A DNA stretch of 64,000 nt, from contig WHVD01000045.1 in NCBI GenBank assembly GCA_015178975.1, positions 124,001 through 188,000 on the forward strand, written 5' to 3'. The notes under the pieces were generated by a model. The model was not told where the DNA came from. It made no database searches and worked only from the letters and a program-made list of their open reading frames with translations. This stretch comes from Hysterangium stoloniferum (lineage: Eukaryota > Basidiomycota > Agaricomycetes > Hysterangiales > Hysterangiaceae). How positions within the stretch are numbered: position 1 is the first letter of the stretch; each line of letters opens with the position of its first letter. The position numbers were made by a program, and so were the translations under genes. Positions 43,162-52,943 of this stretch are shown here, piece by piece.

Positions 43162-43334
43162 TGTCAAAATATGATGGACTTCATACATTTGCGGATCGTT
43201 CTTGTCACAACGTGCAGTTGCCCTGCTTATGTAACATAGTAACTGAGAAATTTTCTCTAACAATACAATCTTTAGAACCATCAACAGGAGTGTTTCGTTA
43301 CTGACCTTCACGCACTCAGGTTCACCTGGCGTCA
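43162..43334 (+). repeat. Copia-1 3' LTR (173 bp) and polypurine tract
   Basis: Starts TGTCAAAATATGATGG, ends CTGGCGTCA. The purine-rich GAGTGGGAG just before it (43153-43161) is the likely plus-strand priming tract. Confidence 0.93.
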
Positions 43335-43365
43335 GTGGAGGCCCTTGGTGGGAAGATCATGGATC

Positions 43366-43672
43366 TGTTAGAGTATGATACTACAGCTCTAACATAGTCT
43401 ATTATGATCTCCATATTGTTCTGATATTTGTAGTATTTTTCCCAGCACTGTAGGTGCAGTATTGAGTGAGTTACCTTAGGTTGGTACCTCCTGTATAGGT
43501 GCTTAGATAAGCACCTAGTAGTATAGTCCACTGTGGGTGTGGGAAAGTCTCCTTAGTGTTTACTTTCCAATCACACTCACAGGTATGTCTTGACAGTTGA
43601 ATATACTTAGTGTTTACTTTCCAATCACACTCACAGGGGTGTTCTGCAAAATGTTATTCAACTGTTTCAACA
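43366..43672 (+). repeat. Copia-2 5' LTR (307 bp, with 62-bp duplication)
   Basis: Starts TGTTAGAGTATGATA and ends TTTCAACA. The block 'cttagtgtttactttccaat ...' occurs twice in tandem (about 43550 and 43610), accounting for the 62-bp difference from the solo LTR at 27253. It is followed by the same GGTTATGGGCCCC primer site as Copia-1 (43673-43685). Confidence 0.92.
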
Positions 43673-44278
43673 GGTTATGGGCCCCAGTTTCTAAACTGCT
43701 ACATCCAGTTGCTATCTGTGCAATCCATCACTTCCCACATCTTTATTGACAACTTCTATTATCCAAAACACTTTACATCACGTTTGGATCTTATTTGTGG
43801 TCATATCTCTGCGGTCTGGCACTTGTTTTGGTCACTTTCTGCACTCACCCCACCCCTTGCCCTTGTGCACATTTTCGCTTATTAAGCACCCACTTAGCAC
43901 CAGTCGCTGTATAAGGAAATATATTTCCATGCCCAAAAGTCAAAAACCTGGTCATCCAATTTTCATTTTTAGGTCAACATATTTTTTGTTACTTTTGTGA
44001 TGCCTTGTGACTCATCTGTCACACTCCCTCCTACCATTTCTGGAACTTTCCAGTGTTGTCTGCATCTCTGCCACATTATTTTATCTTTTATCACAGGGTC
44101 TTTTTTTATATACATTGGATTTGAACTGTTGGCATAGTGCACTTCAGTGAGCCTGTGTTTTTTACCTTCCTTGCAACATCACAGTAACCCTGTTGAGTAA
44201 GGTGGTGTTACAACTGCTTCTCCAATTAATTAGTCCTTCTTGATACTCAGTTAAATTCTTGGTGGATATTGATCTATC
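43673..44278 (+). other. Copia-2 5' untranslated leader
   Basis: Between the primer site and the gag ATG there are about 600 bases with no convincing long frame (the longest is 91 codons at 43610-43885). This contrasts with Copia-1, which has almost no leader. Confidence 0.6.
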
Positions 44279-44421
44279 ATGGCATCCAACAATACTTACA
44301 AGCACCATAGTGTTATTTTGGGAGAGTCAAATTATGAGGATTGGAATCATGATCTTATTGGTTTATTGCGTATGGAGAATTCTCCTTGGAAAAGAAAAAC
44401 AGTCCAATGATGTTAAACTAA
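44279..44421 (+). pseudogene. Copia-2 gag, N-terminal fragment
   Basis: ATG 44279; MASNNTYKHHSVILGESNY and DWNHDLIGLLRMENSPWK are typical of the start of Copia Gag. A frameshift follows; the other frame continues GKEKQSNDVKL until the TIR element at 44422. Gag resumes at about 45861. Confidence 0.75.
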
Positions 44422-45260
44422 GGTAGGCGTCGCTTTAGTTCAGCACCTTATGTAATCATATTATTAAGCGCTAAGAGCGGCCAAATTTGCAAATCAAATT
44501 TTTGAAAAATTTATTATGAAGTCAAAAAATGAATTGGAGTCACTATAATGGTACAGGCATATTAATTTGAGCTTGCCGTACTTGTGCAAGCATGATTGGA
44601 GGTAATGTACAATACCCATAGTATCTTTTGTTGATCCAGGCAGTCTCCACTCCTGACAGTCCAAGATCATAACCTGATATGAACCGGGCAGACCTATTTG
44701 CATATCTAGCATGGGAAAACAATGAGATCAGATAGTGGGCAGAAGGATAAGAGAAATGAACTGTGCAACTGCACATTTGCTACTGCACTGCCTATGTAAT
44801 GTGGCCTGTGATCAAGTGCACAGCTTACTGCACAAGTACATGTGCAGCTATACCCTCTTTTTCTTAGGAGAATTTTTATGTAAGAAAGATAAGTATATAT
44901 ATTTGAATTTAATACAGTTTTCTTTTAGGCCCTTAAAACAAGGCTGCCCGCTATATCACGTGATGATTATGTAAGTGGCTAATACTGACACTTGTGAAAT
45001 TTTGAAAATCTCAGAATCACATAGAAACAAGTTTTTAAGCATTCAGAGACTCAAAAAAAAAGTCAAAATTTGTAAGTCTTACTACTTGGCAAGGGTGAAT
45101 TATTTTTCAAGTTTTAAACTTGCGAACTGGAGGAATGGATCCCAACTCCACTTCCCTGGGCTTTAATTACAGATTATCTATGTTGTGGAAGCATAGAAAG
45201 GAGTGCGAGTAGGTCACTTTTTGCTTACATAAACAGGTGCCAAACTAAAGTGATGCCTAC
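44422..45260. mobile_element. TIR element (MITE-like), 0.84 kb
   Basis: The left end GGTAGGCGTCGCTTTAGTT and the complement of the right end GTAGGCATCACTTTAGTTTG agree at most positions, and similarity extends inward (GCACCT...TATGTAA). The inside is AT-rich, with the palindrome ATCACGTGAT near 44957 and no transposase. It lies in Copia-2 gag. I could not find a clean target duplication because the right end abuts an LTR. Confidence 0.65.
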
Positions 45261-45860
45261 TGTTACAACCCATTCCCGGATGTTTCAATATCCGACTCCC
45301 GATCTCCGACTTCCGACTTCCGACCCCTGACTACGGAACATCATAGTTACCGTATCATCGGCGTTCTTCGTTTGTTCCGCATTTGGTAATTTGTCCATTG
45401 ACAAGTATTCACTCGTTTGTTTGTTATATTCCCGTTTCGGAATATTGTCTCCCTAATATGTCTTATTGTATTTCCATTTTAGTATACTTCCGTTTCCGTC
45501 TTATTATGGTCTTAGTTTGTAGTACAATAACGAGTAGACTTATATTAGTTTCCACAAATTTGTACTTTACCTTAGATCTGATATCGACTTAGTTTCTTAT
45601 TCCTCCTCCCGTCTTTCTGTACGCTCGATATTCGGAACTCTTCGGAACTCTGAATATCCGTATCTTCCATCCTAGTTCTCACCTTCGAAATTAAGGACAT
45701 TGAGCGTTTACGTAGAGGCGCAGCACATAAGCTGAAGCCGACATCCTGACCCTATCTAATAGTCCCGACTTTCCGGTGACTTCCCGATAGTTCCGGAATA
45801 AGTTCCCGACACGGCACTTAACACCTACCTTACTTACATCCTGGTTGGAACGCTCTAACA
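45261..45860 (+). mobile_element. Solo LTR, 600 bp, no visible TSD
   Basis: Begins TGTTACAACCCATTCCCGG and ends CGCTCTAACA, the usual form of Gypsy LTRs in fungi. Near the start are short repeats of 'gacttccgac'. Five bases on each side (CCTAC, AAGCA) do not match, suggesting recombination or deletion together with the adjacent TIR element. Confidence 0.65.
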
Positions 45861-47392
45861 AAGCAGCTGGTATTATTTGATGCTCTATCGGATCTATCCA
45901 GAGCAGTCATATTGATATTAATGATGCTCCTAATGATATGTGGTTGAAACTTCACCAGGCACATTCTACTTGCACCTTTTGCAAGCATCACTGTCATATA
46001 CAGAATAATTGCCATCTTTACAAATTTGCACAGAAGAAGGCATTAAAACAAATGGAGCAGAAGAAGAGGAAACATACAAGGAGAAAGGTAGCCAAAGCAC
46101 ATGCTAGTATCTCTGATAAAGTCTCAGAAGAGAAACAGCCAGAGTCTGCTGGAAATGCAAGTGCTTATATTCCTGATCCTTCTGATCCATCTTGTGCTCT
46201 CCTTGTTCATGCTAGTTCTGATTGGACAGCTGACACAGGTGCATCTTCCCATATGACACCACATCGTCACTGGGTTTCAAGCTATAAACCATTTCAAACT
46301 CCTATCCAAGTTGCAAATGGACATATCATTATGTCTGCAGGAATAGGAGTTGTGCAGTTTAAGCCTAAAGGCAAAGGCAATATAATTTTGGAATTTCAAA
46401 GAGTTCTTCATGTTCCCCATCTCCTAAGCAATCTACTTTCAGTCTTGTACTTGACAAAGAAAAAGAACTACCATATTTCTATCTTTGGTTCCACCATGTC
46501 TTTCTGTCAGAAGAAGGTTTTGTGTTTCACTGCAACAGTCAATGAACAGAATCAGGCCTATTTAGATGGAATTACAGTACCTATGACAGATTATGCTGGT
46601 CTCGTTACAACCTGTCCATTAGACTCTACACTTTGGCACCATCATTTCAATCATCTGAATCATGCTGATGTAAAGAAACTTATGACAGGGGACTTGGTCA
46701 CTGGTATTCAGATTGACTCTCAGATTGCTCCAGATCCTATTTGTGAACCTTGCTTAGCTGGTAAACAGAACAGAGTGGTTAATAAGATGGCGACAACATG
46801 CTATACTAAACCACTTGCACTCATTCACAGTGATGTTCATGGTCCATTACCTACACAAACTCTGGAAGGGTTTCGCTACTGGATAACCTTCATTGATGAT
46901 GCCTCACATTATGCTATGACTGCATTACTCAAAAACAAGAGTGATGTATTTGAGGCTTTTAAGATATACAAGGCCAGTGTTGAAAATAAACTTGGTCAGA
47001 TGATTAAGATTTTTAGGGATGACAAGGGTGGAGAGTATATATCAAAGGAATTTGATGCCTTCCTTGCAAATGCTGGCATTAGTCGGCAGCATACTGTCCA
47101 AAGTGAGCCTCACCAGAATGGTGTGGCTGAGCACTTTAATAGGACACTGGAAGAATGGTCCACTTCAATTTTGACTGAATCCCACCTTTCTCCTTCTCTT
47201 TGAGGACATGCTGTTCTTGCAATTACTTATGCACAAAATCGCTCCCCTACTACTGCTCTTAAACACTCTGTTCCCTATACTGCTTTCCATGGCAGAAAAC
47301 CAGATGTGTCAAATCTTAGGATATTTGGATCCACTGCCTATGTACATGTGCAGAAGGATCAACATATTGGACTTGGCTCTCACACACAAAAG
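45861..47392 (+). pseudogene. Copia-2 gag end, protease and integrase
   Basis: Resumes in Gag (KAAGII, then a TGA, then SHIDINDAPNDMWLKLH), with a CCHC knuckle CTFCKHHCHIQNNC near 45970. The frame 45938-47203 has protease WTADTGASSHMT near 46220; LWHHHFNHLNHADVKKL and CEPCLAGKQNR of the integrase zinc region; and the core residues in HSDVHGP, FRDDKGGEY and QNGVAEHFNRT. The last has His where Copia integrases usually have Arg (CGC to CAC type). A TGA at 47201-47203 interrupts it, after which FHGRKPDVSNLRIFGSTAYV continues until the inversion at 47393. Confidence 0.85.
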
Positions 47393-47748
47393 TGATTGTG
47401 ACGTGGTTGAGGGGGAGGACTTGGTGAATGTTCAGAAGCAGAATCAGAGCTAGAGCCTGAATCAGGAGCCAAAGCATTACCCTGATCATCTCCCACCTGA
47501 TTTGGTTCCTGTGGAGCTCCCACCTGAGTAGATCCAAAGGGGCCAGGAATAAACATATGAATAAATTGTTGGGTATCAGGAAAAACCTTAGGAATAGATG
47601 GTGGTGGTGGTGGTGGTGTAGTCTGCTTAGATAGTCCTGGCAAAACTCTCTCATCAAAAACAGCATTATTACTGACTATAATCTTTTTAGTCAGTGGATT
47701 GTAAAATAACCAACCCTTATAATCTGAAGGATATCCAATGAAGACACA
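47393..47748 (-). other. 356-bp inversion inside Copia-2
   Basis: The minus strand here reads CVFIGYPSDYKGWLFYNP, TKKIIVSNNAVFDERVLPGL and a Pro-rich linker. That is exactly the piece expected between GLGSHTQK (ending 47392, +) and RNRVPPMRYPANIHNYRES (starting about 47749, +). Both junctions lie in short CACACA-type sequence. Confidence 0.88.
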
Positions 47749-47985
47749 CCCAGAAACAGAGTTCCTCCTATGCGTTACCCTGCTAACATCCACAACTATA
47801 GAGAATCTATTCCTGTAGTTGAGTCCAGTGATGAAGCAGAGGATTCTGTACCAGCTTCTCCTCAACCAGTGGAGTCTGAGGAGGAAGCTCTAGGTGCCAG
47901 TGAAGGAGATCTTTATATCTCTGTAGATGAGGCCTTTGAGTTTGCTTACAAGGCTAGTGCCAATGATAATGCATATAAGAGATGT
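47749..47985 (+). pseudogene. Copia-2 pre-RT region fragment
   Basis: Plus-strand sequence after the inversion: MRYPANIHNYRESIPVV followed by an acidic stretch (SSDEAEDSVP, ESEEEALGASEGD) and ISVDEAFEFAYKASA. This linker precedes RT in Copia polyproteins. It ends at the junction to A-gene sequence at about 47985. Confidence 0.75.
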
Positions 47986-48529
47986 TGTTGTATGTGATTT
48001 TGCCTGTTATGGCTTTGGTGGGCTGGATGAAATGATGTGACGTCATGACGTATGGTTGTAACCAGAATTCAATGAAACCTCTGATCGCAGTGAGCTCCTC
48101 TACAGATAGTTGACGCACATGGCAGATCACTTCCACGATATGCACAAGACCCAAAAGGGGTAAGGGATAATTAAATTCTGATAGAGAACGGGTGATGTTT
48201 ATGACAAATGTTGATGCAACCTCATCAAAGTTGGTGTGCAGTGGTGACTTGACTAAAACATTGTAAAGTGATGATGTAATCGCAGTTGACGCGTCAGCAG
48301 GTGACGCGGCTCCATCTAACCAATAAACGCTGGGGCAGTAAAAGAAAGCCCAAGCCAAGAATGTCATAAGCTTGATAGTTTGACCTTTGCCACTCCTGTA
48401 AGAAAATATCGGAAAACTCTCTAAAACCACTGTCGCTCTTCTGAGAATTTGAGGCGGGTATGTAGGTCTACTACTCAGATATGAGTCTTTCCAGTGTATT
48501 CAATGATTGAGGTATCCCTACCTTGCTAA
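47986..48529 (-). pseudogene. A-gene exon 3 fragment
   Basis: Minus frame 47954-48430 has VLESFPIFSYRSGKGQT, SPLHTNFDEVASTFVINITR and HVRQLSVEELTAIRGFIEFW. It starts with intron 2 ('aggtatccctaccttgc', 48511-48527), so exons 1 and 2 are missing. An insertion inside 'gcgtcagcaggtgacgc' resembles A4. It is a different copy from A7 because both contain the same exon 3 part. Confidence 0.7.
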
Positions 48530-48717
48530 TGTTGAAACTCAAGACCCATATTATTAGGGAGTCATGGATAAGTATAATCGACTAAGTAACATAGTAACAG
48601 ACTCTTAGTATTTATACAAGGTGACACGGCCCTATATCCCCGTGTGTCCACAAGTTCCGGAGACCACCCCTTTGTCATTCTAAGAATAGACACTGTTGTC
48701 CATGATGCTTTCCAACA
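48530..48717 (-). mobile_element. Copia-type 3' LTR with polypurine tract (minus)
   Basis: On the minus strand it runs TGTTGGAAAGCATCATGG to TTGAGTTTCAACA. GCTGAGGAGGAG lies directly upstream (48718-48729), as expected for a polypurine tract. No coding region follows in the short stretch before the next LTR. Confidence 0.65.
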
Positions 48718-48881
48718 CTCCTCCTCAGCGTGGACAACAGTTAAGGTAAGCTCCTCCTCACACATGCATGTGAGTCTTCCTTCGGATGAGTCTCTAGATG
48801 CCTGTCTCCGGAATAAATTCGGGATCAAATGAGAATGCTATGGGCAAGAATGAAAAGGCAATCATTGTTATCACTCCCCGA

Positions 48882-49093
48882 TGTTGAAAAATCAGCGAGA
48901 GCGTGAACAGTCAATAAATGCAATGACGTGTCATAGTGTTCCGAACAGATGTAAGAGGATGTTCTGGGGTTCAATGTTAAAAAAATCAAGACCAAGAGGC
49001 ATCTCCTCTTTATACCCTTCTCTATTGTGTTGGTGTCACAACTCCTGATATGGTCAACCCCACAGCATATGCAGTGTTCTTTGTTCTTCAACA
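48882..49093 (-). mobile_element. Second Copia-type 3' LTR with polypurine tract (minus)
   Basis: On the minus strand TGTTGAAGAACAAAG to GATTTTTCAACA, 212 bp, preceded by GTGAGGAGGAG (49094-49104). It differs from the first LTR in sequence but shares end motifs and tract, so it is a related family. Confidence 0.65.
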
Positions 49094-49626
49094 CTCCTCC
49101 TCACCACAGTACTCTGCCTCAAGAACGGGTGTTGACCACGGGTATTTCATAACATGTAGATGTCATCATAGGAAGAATGGTGGACGCTGTTATCTGCATA
49201 GTTTGTGCGTGACGAGTGCGCTGACAGACACAATGAGGGACACAATGTCAACTGCAGCATTTGGTCACGATAGTGAGCGTGCAGGGGGGAGAGAAGTAGG
49301 AACAGGCCGTGGCTAAGCATTCACCACCCACAAAGTCAGTGAGATAGTGATGTGTGGTACATCATTGCCCAGTATAGAATGATTGAATGTATGTTGTTTT
49401 GCCCTACATGCCACATTCTAGACCTGTGAAAATGCACCGATTCATGTGTCCAAAGATGCTGGCCCAAAATTGGAGGGAGCATTTTGGACCAAAAGAAACA
49501 GGGCAGTGGCGACTAGGAATGGGGCAATGTGATAGATTGTCCTGTATGGCAACTAGGTGACAATGTCTAGCACTGTGTGGGTAAACCGAGTGAGGATGCT
49601 GGTCTGGAAAGCTTGCTGAGTCACAC
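49094..49626. other. Unassigned 0.5-kb stretch
   Basis: Between the Copia remnant and the Gypsy gag. The longest frame is 102 codons (49404-49712, -) and not convincing. The right part could be the leader of the Gypsy element. No LTR was recognised. Confidence 0.4.
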
Positions 49627-50405
49627 ATGACAGCCCCTCCCCTCATTTTTACTATTATGTCGACTTCTATTACCGATCCCCACCAGGTGCTGGAACAGCA
49701 CAGTAACGACATTCGAGATCTCCAAGCCTCCCAGAAGCAAAATACAGACCTGTTGCAGCAAATTCTTCAGCAACTCACTGTACAAACACAACCACCAACG
49801 AATCCTCCACAGCCGCCCTTTTTGCAAATCGGCTCATGAAGTTGTGGAGTCAAGGAGACACGGTGCCGTCATGGGAGACCTTCGTGCGGACCTTCAAGCG
49901 CGAGTTATTTCCAGCTGACGAAGCAGCTACGGCCCGTATCAAGTTAGAAGGAACAACGTACCATCAAGCCCGAAGAATGGTCGACGAGTACACAGACGAG
50001 TTTCGCGAACTCGTTGACCTTGCAGGTTACAAAGACGCATTAGCCATTGTGATGAAATATCGACACGGCCTCTTACTGAATATCCAGACCCAGGTTGTGA
50101 CGATGGAGAACTGCCCGAAGGACGATGACGAGCAAGGCTGGTACGATGCCGCTTCCCGCTTCGACCGAAACCGAAACGCGAACGAAATTTTTCGTTCAGC
50201 AGGCGTCACAACGTGACCGGTTGCACTGAAACCTTCGACGTTCCCTCGCATCGTTCCCCCACTTCCCCCACCTCCTACATCGACACTACCCTCCTCTAGG
50301 CCGATCGACGCGATGGACGTTGATGTGACCAAAGGCCGGGGTCTTCCCTCAACACTCTGTTTCGAGTGTCGTCAGCTGGGTCATCTCAGTCGTGACTGCC
50401 CTTGA
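49627..50405 (+). pseudogene. Gypsy gag remnant
   Basis: Frame 49627-49839 encodes a coiled-coil-like start (HQVLEQHSNDIRDLQASQ). Frame 49836-50216 encodes a retrotransposon Gag core (WETFVRTFKRELFP, ARRMVDEYTDEFRELV), apparently after an internal deletion. A CCHC knuckle CFECRQLGHLSRDC lies at about 50360-50401. Confidence 0.8.
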
Positions 50406-51817
50406 AAACTACAAAGAATCTGCTCCCTACTTACTAGCCTTGATGAAGAGGAACAGGACATGGCCATGGACATCCTTCTTGCAGAAGCGGATGTCCGAAT
50501 TGCCTGTAGTAGGGTGGCTGAAGCAGATGACTCTCCTCGAGGGGCTGACCTACAGCCTGCTTCGGGTTTTCCCAACTGCAGCGAGTGAAGGGTATGCCCT
50601 TGCTGCCACTTTCAAATAGATTCAGTGTCCTCTCTGTTGATGATGTATGTACAGTTAATACATCAGAAGTTGAACCTCTGTTGAGTGAGGACACTGGAAT
50701 TCAAGTCATACCTAACCCACCCAAGTCTCCCTCAGTCCATTCACATCGTAGAAGACCAGTTTGGGAACGTCATCTTCCAAAATCTCTCATTATTGCCTCA
50801 ACGGCAACTGCGAAATCATTACACCTAAAAGTCGAGCTCCAAACAACTGACACTGGTCTTCTCCGATCGACTCGTGCATTGGTTGATTGTGGTGCAACTG
50901 GTCTATTCATTGACTGAGACTATGTGTATGAAAACAGAATTGCCACACGATCACTCATCTACCCAATTGATGTATACAATGTTGATGGGACACCCAATGA
51001 AGCAGGTTCAATCACTGAAGTTGCTGAGTTGGTCCTCCGCTACAAGGATCACTCAGAAAAGGCATTGTTTGCAGTCACCAAGCTTGGGAAGGAATCCCTT
51101 TTACTTGGCTATACCTGGCTTCGGGATCACAACCCAGAGATCAATTGGCAGACACAAGAAGTCAAAATGACCCGTTGTAACCCACACTGTAAAGAGTGTA
51201 AAATCTCAACCCTCAGGGCACGTGAAGAGATTAGATGTTTACAAGCTTGTAGAGATGCCCCTGCCCCAGTCTTCACATCTGAGGAAACAGAAGAGCCAAT
51301 TCCTGATTTACTACCTGATCAGTCTGATGAGGTTGAAGACCAAATAGAGGACTTAATTGAAGATGGAGATCGGGTATTTGTCACGGTGCTGCACCCAGAA
51401 CTGACTCCAAGTCAGATTCGAGCATCTGCTACAGTGTCTCAGCGACTAGCAGAGGCTAGTGCAAGGTTTAATACACCAAGCCCAAAAGGTTTTCGAGACA
51501 TTGTCCCTGAGTATCTCCACACCTTTGAAGATGTGTTCTCCAAGGAGTCATTTAATTCATTGCCTGATAGAAAACCTTGGGACCATGCAATTGAACTAAT
51601 CCCTGATGCAAAGTCAACCAATTGCAAGGTCTACCCTATGTCCCTCAATGAACAGACAGAGCTGGATATTTTTATTGCTGAAAACCTTGCAACTGGTCGG
51701 ATACGTCCTTCTAAGTCACCCATGGCATCCCCAGTTTTCTTCATCAAGAAGAAGGATGGCTCCCTTCGACTTGTACAAGACTATTGTGCATTGAATGCCC
51801 AAACCATAAAAAATTGA
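50406..51817 (+). pseudogene. Gypsy protease and RT start
   Basis: Protease residues ALVDCGATGLFID end at TGA 50915-50917. The frame resumes at 50924 (VDGTPNEAGSI, LLLGYTWLRDHNPEINW) and runs through an acidic linker to the RT start (ELIPDAKSTNCKVYPMS, FFIKKKDGSLRLVQDY). TGA at 51815-51817 stands where relatives have Arg (KNRYP). Frame 50585-50917 overlaps the protease. Confidence 0.85.
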
Positions 51818-52943
51818 TATCCACTCCCACTTATTTCAGAACTGGTGAATCGATTAAAAGGGGCACGGTATTTCACAAAACTTGATGTCAGATGGGGCTA
51901 CAACAATGTTCACATTAAGGATGGCGATGAGTGGAAGGCTGCTTTCCAAACAAATAGAGGGTTGTTTGAACCCTTAGTCATGTTTTTTGGCCTCACTAAT
52001 AGTCCAGCAACCTTTCAGACTATGATGAATGACATCTTCCGAGATTTGGTTGCAGAAGGAGTTGTCTGTGTCTACCTGGATGACATCCTCATTTTCACCA
52101 GGACGCTTGAGGAACATCGGCATGTCCTATTACTGGTTCTAGAGCGTCTTCACGAGTATAAGCTTTACCTTAAGCCAGAGAAATGTGAGTTTGAAAAGAC
52201 AAAGATTGAATACCTTGGTCTAGTCATCTCTGAAAACCAAGCAGAGATGGACCCAATCAAGGTGTCAGGTGTACGTGATTGGCCCACTCCTACCAGTCGG
52301 AAAGAGGTACAGGCATTCCTTGGTTTTGCCAACTTCTATAGGCGATTCATATCAGATTTCTCCCACCATGCGCGACCACTGTTTGATCTCACAAAAAAGG
52401 AAACCAACTGGAGGTGGACCATGACAGAAGACAATGCCTTCCTTCTCCTCAAGGATCTGGTTACAAAGGCACCAATTCTGACAATGCCTGATGATTCAAA
52501 ACCATTTAGAGTTGAAGCTGACTCATCAGACTATGCCACTGGAGCAGTCCTGTCACAACAGCTGGATGATGGAAAGTGGCATCCTGTTGCCTTTTACTCA
52601 AAAAGCCTGTCAGCTGTTGAACGCAATTATGAGATCCATGACAAAGAGATGCTGGCAGTGATTCATGCCTTTGATGAGTGGAGACATTTCCTAGAGGGGG
52701 CACGGCACTCAGTGGAGGTATGGACTGATCACAAAAACCTCAAGTACTTCATGTCCTCAAAAAAGCTAAACTGAAGACAGGCCCGATAGTCGCTGTTCCT
52801 GGCACATTTTGATTTCCAACTGCACCACCGACCAGGGCGCTCTATGGGTAAAACAGATGCACTCTCTCGCCGGTCTGACCATGGTTCAGGTGAAGGAGAC
52901 AACTCAAACATCACTCTACTTAAGCCATAGTTCTTTGCAATTC
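51818..52943 (+). pseudogene. Gypsy RT and RNase H
   Basis: Frame 51845-52774: ARYFTKLDVRWGYNNVHIK, FGLTNSPATFQTMMN, the catalytic VYLDDILIF at about 52070, AFLGFANFYRRFI, and RNase H EADSSDYATGAVLSQ and YEIHDKEMLAVIHAF. TGA at 52772-52774 (Arg expected), TAG at 52787-52789 (Trp expected) and TAG at 52928-52930 follow, then a frameshift at about 52940. Confidence 0.88.

Larger units (their letters stand above)
38767..43334 (+). mobile_element. Copia-1, full-length Ty1/copia retrotransposon, TSD GTGGA
   Basis: LTR to LTR, 4568 bp, with GTGGA at 38762-38766 and 43335-43339. The uninterrupted site 'ggggtggaggcccttgg' is seen in the sister T-module at 33176. Order gag, protease, integrase, RT, RNase H places it in Ty1/copia. 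The LTRs differ at 8 of 173 positions, so the insertion is fairly old. An in-frame TAG (41989) and a one-base frameshift just after it split the pol region. Confidence 0.96.
43366..47985 (+). mobile_element. Copia-2, nested, rearranged and 3'-truncated
   Basis: A second Ty1/copia family inserted 31 bp from Copia-1. It keeps its 5' LTR, primer site, leader, gag start, zinc knuckle, protease, integrase and part of the region before RT. A TIR element and a solo LTR (44422-45860) split gag. About 356 bp are inverted at 47393-47748. RT, RNase H and the 3' LTR are gone. At about 47985 the sequence becomes minus-strand A exon 3. Host sequence left and right of the element comes from places about 1 kb apart in the unit, so the truncating deletion also removed host DNA. 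Confidence 0.85.

Noticed and set aside
38767..43334. Classical RIP with CpA preference
   Set aside because: LTR differences are in CpG context, and CpA sites are largely unchanged between the LTRs.
44415..45270. Target duplication for the TIR element (TTA or 8-bp candidates)
   Set aside because: TTAAACTA and TTACAACC agree at only four of eight positions and the right end is masked by an LTR.
47380..47865. A 161-codon minus-strand frame as a separate gene
   Set aside because: It is the inverted segment of Copia-2 plus antisense read-through on the sides; residues CVFIGYPSDYKGW belong to the Copia polyprotein.
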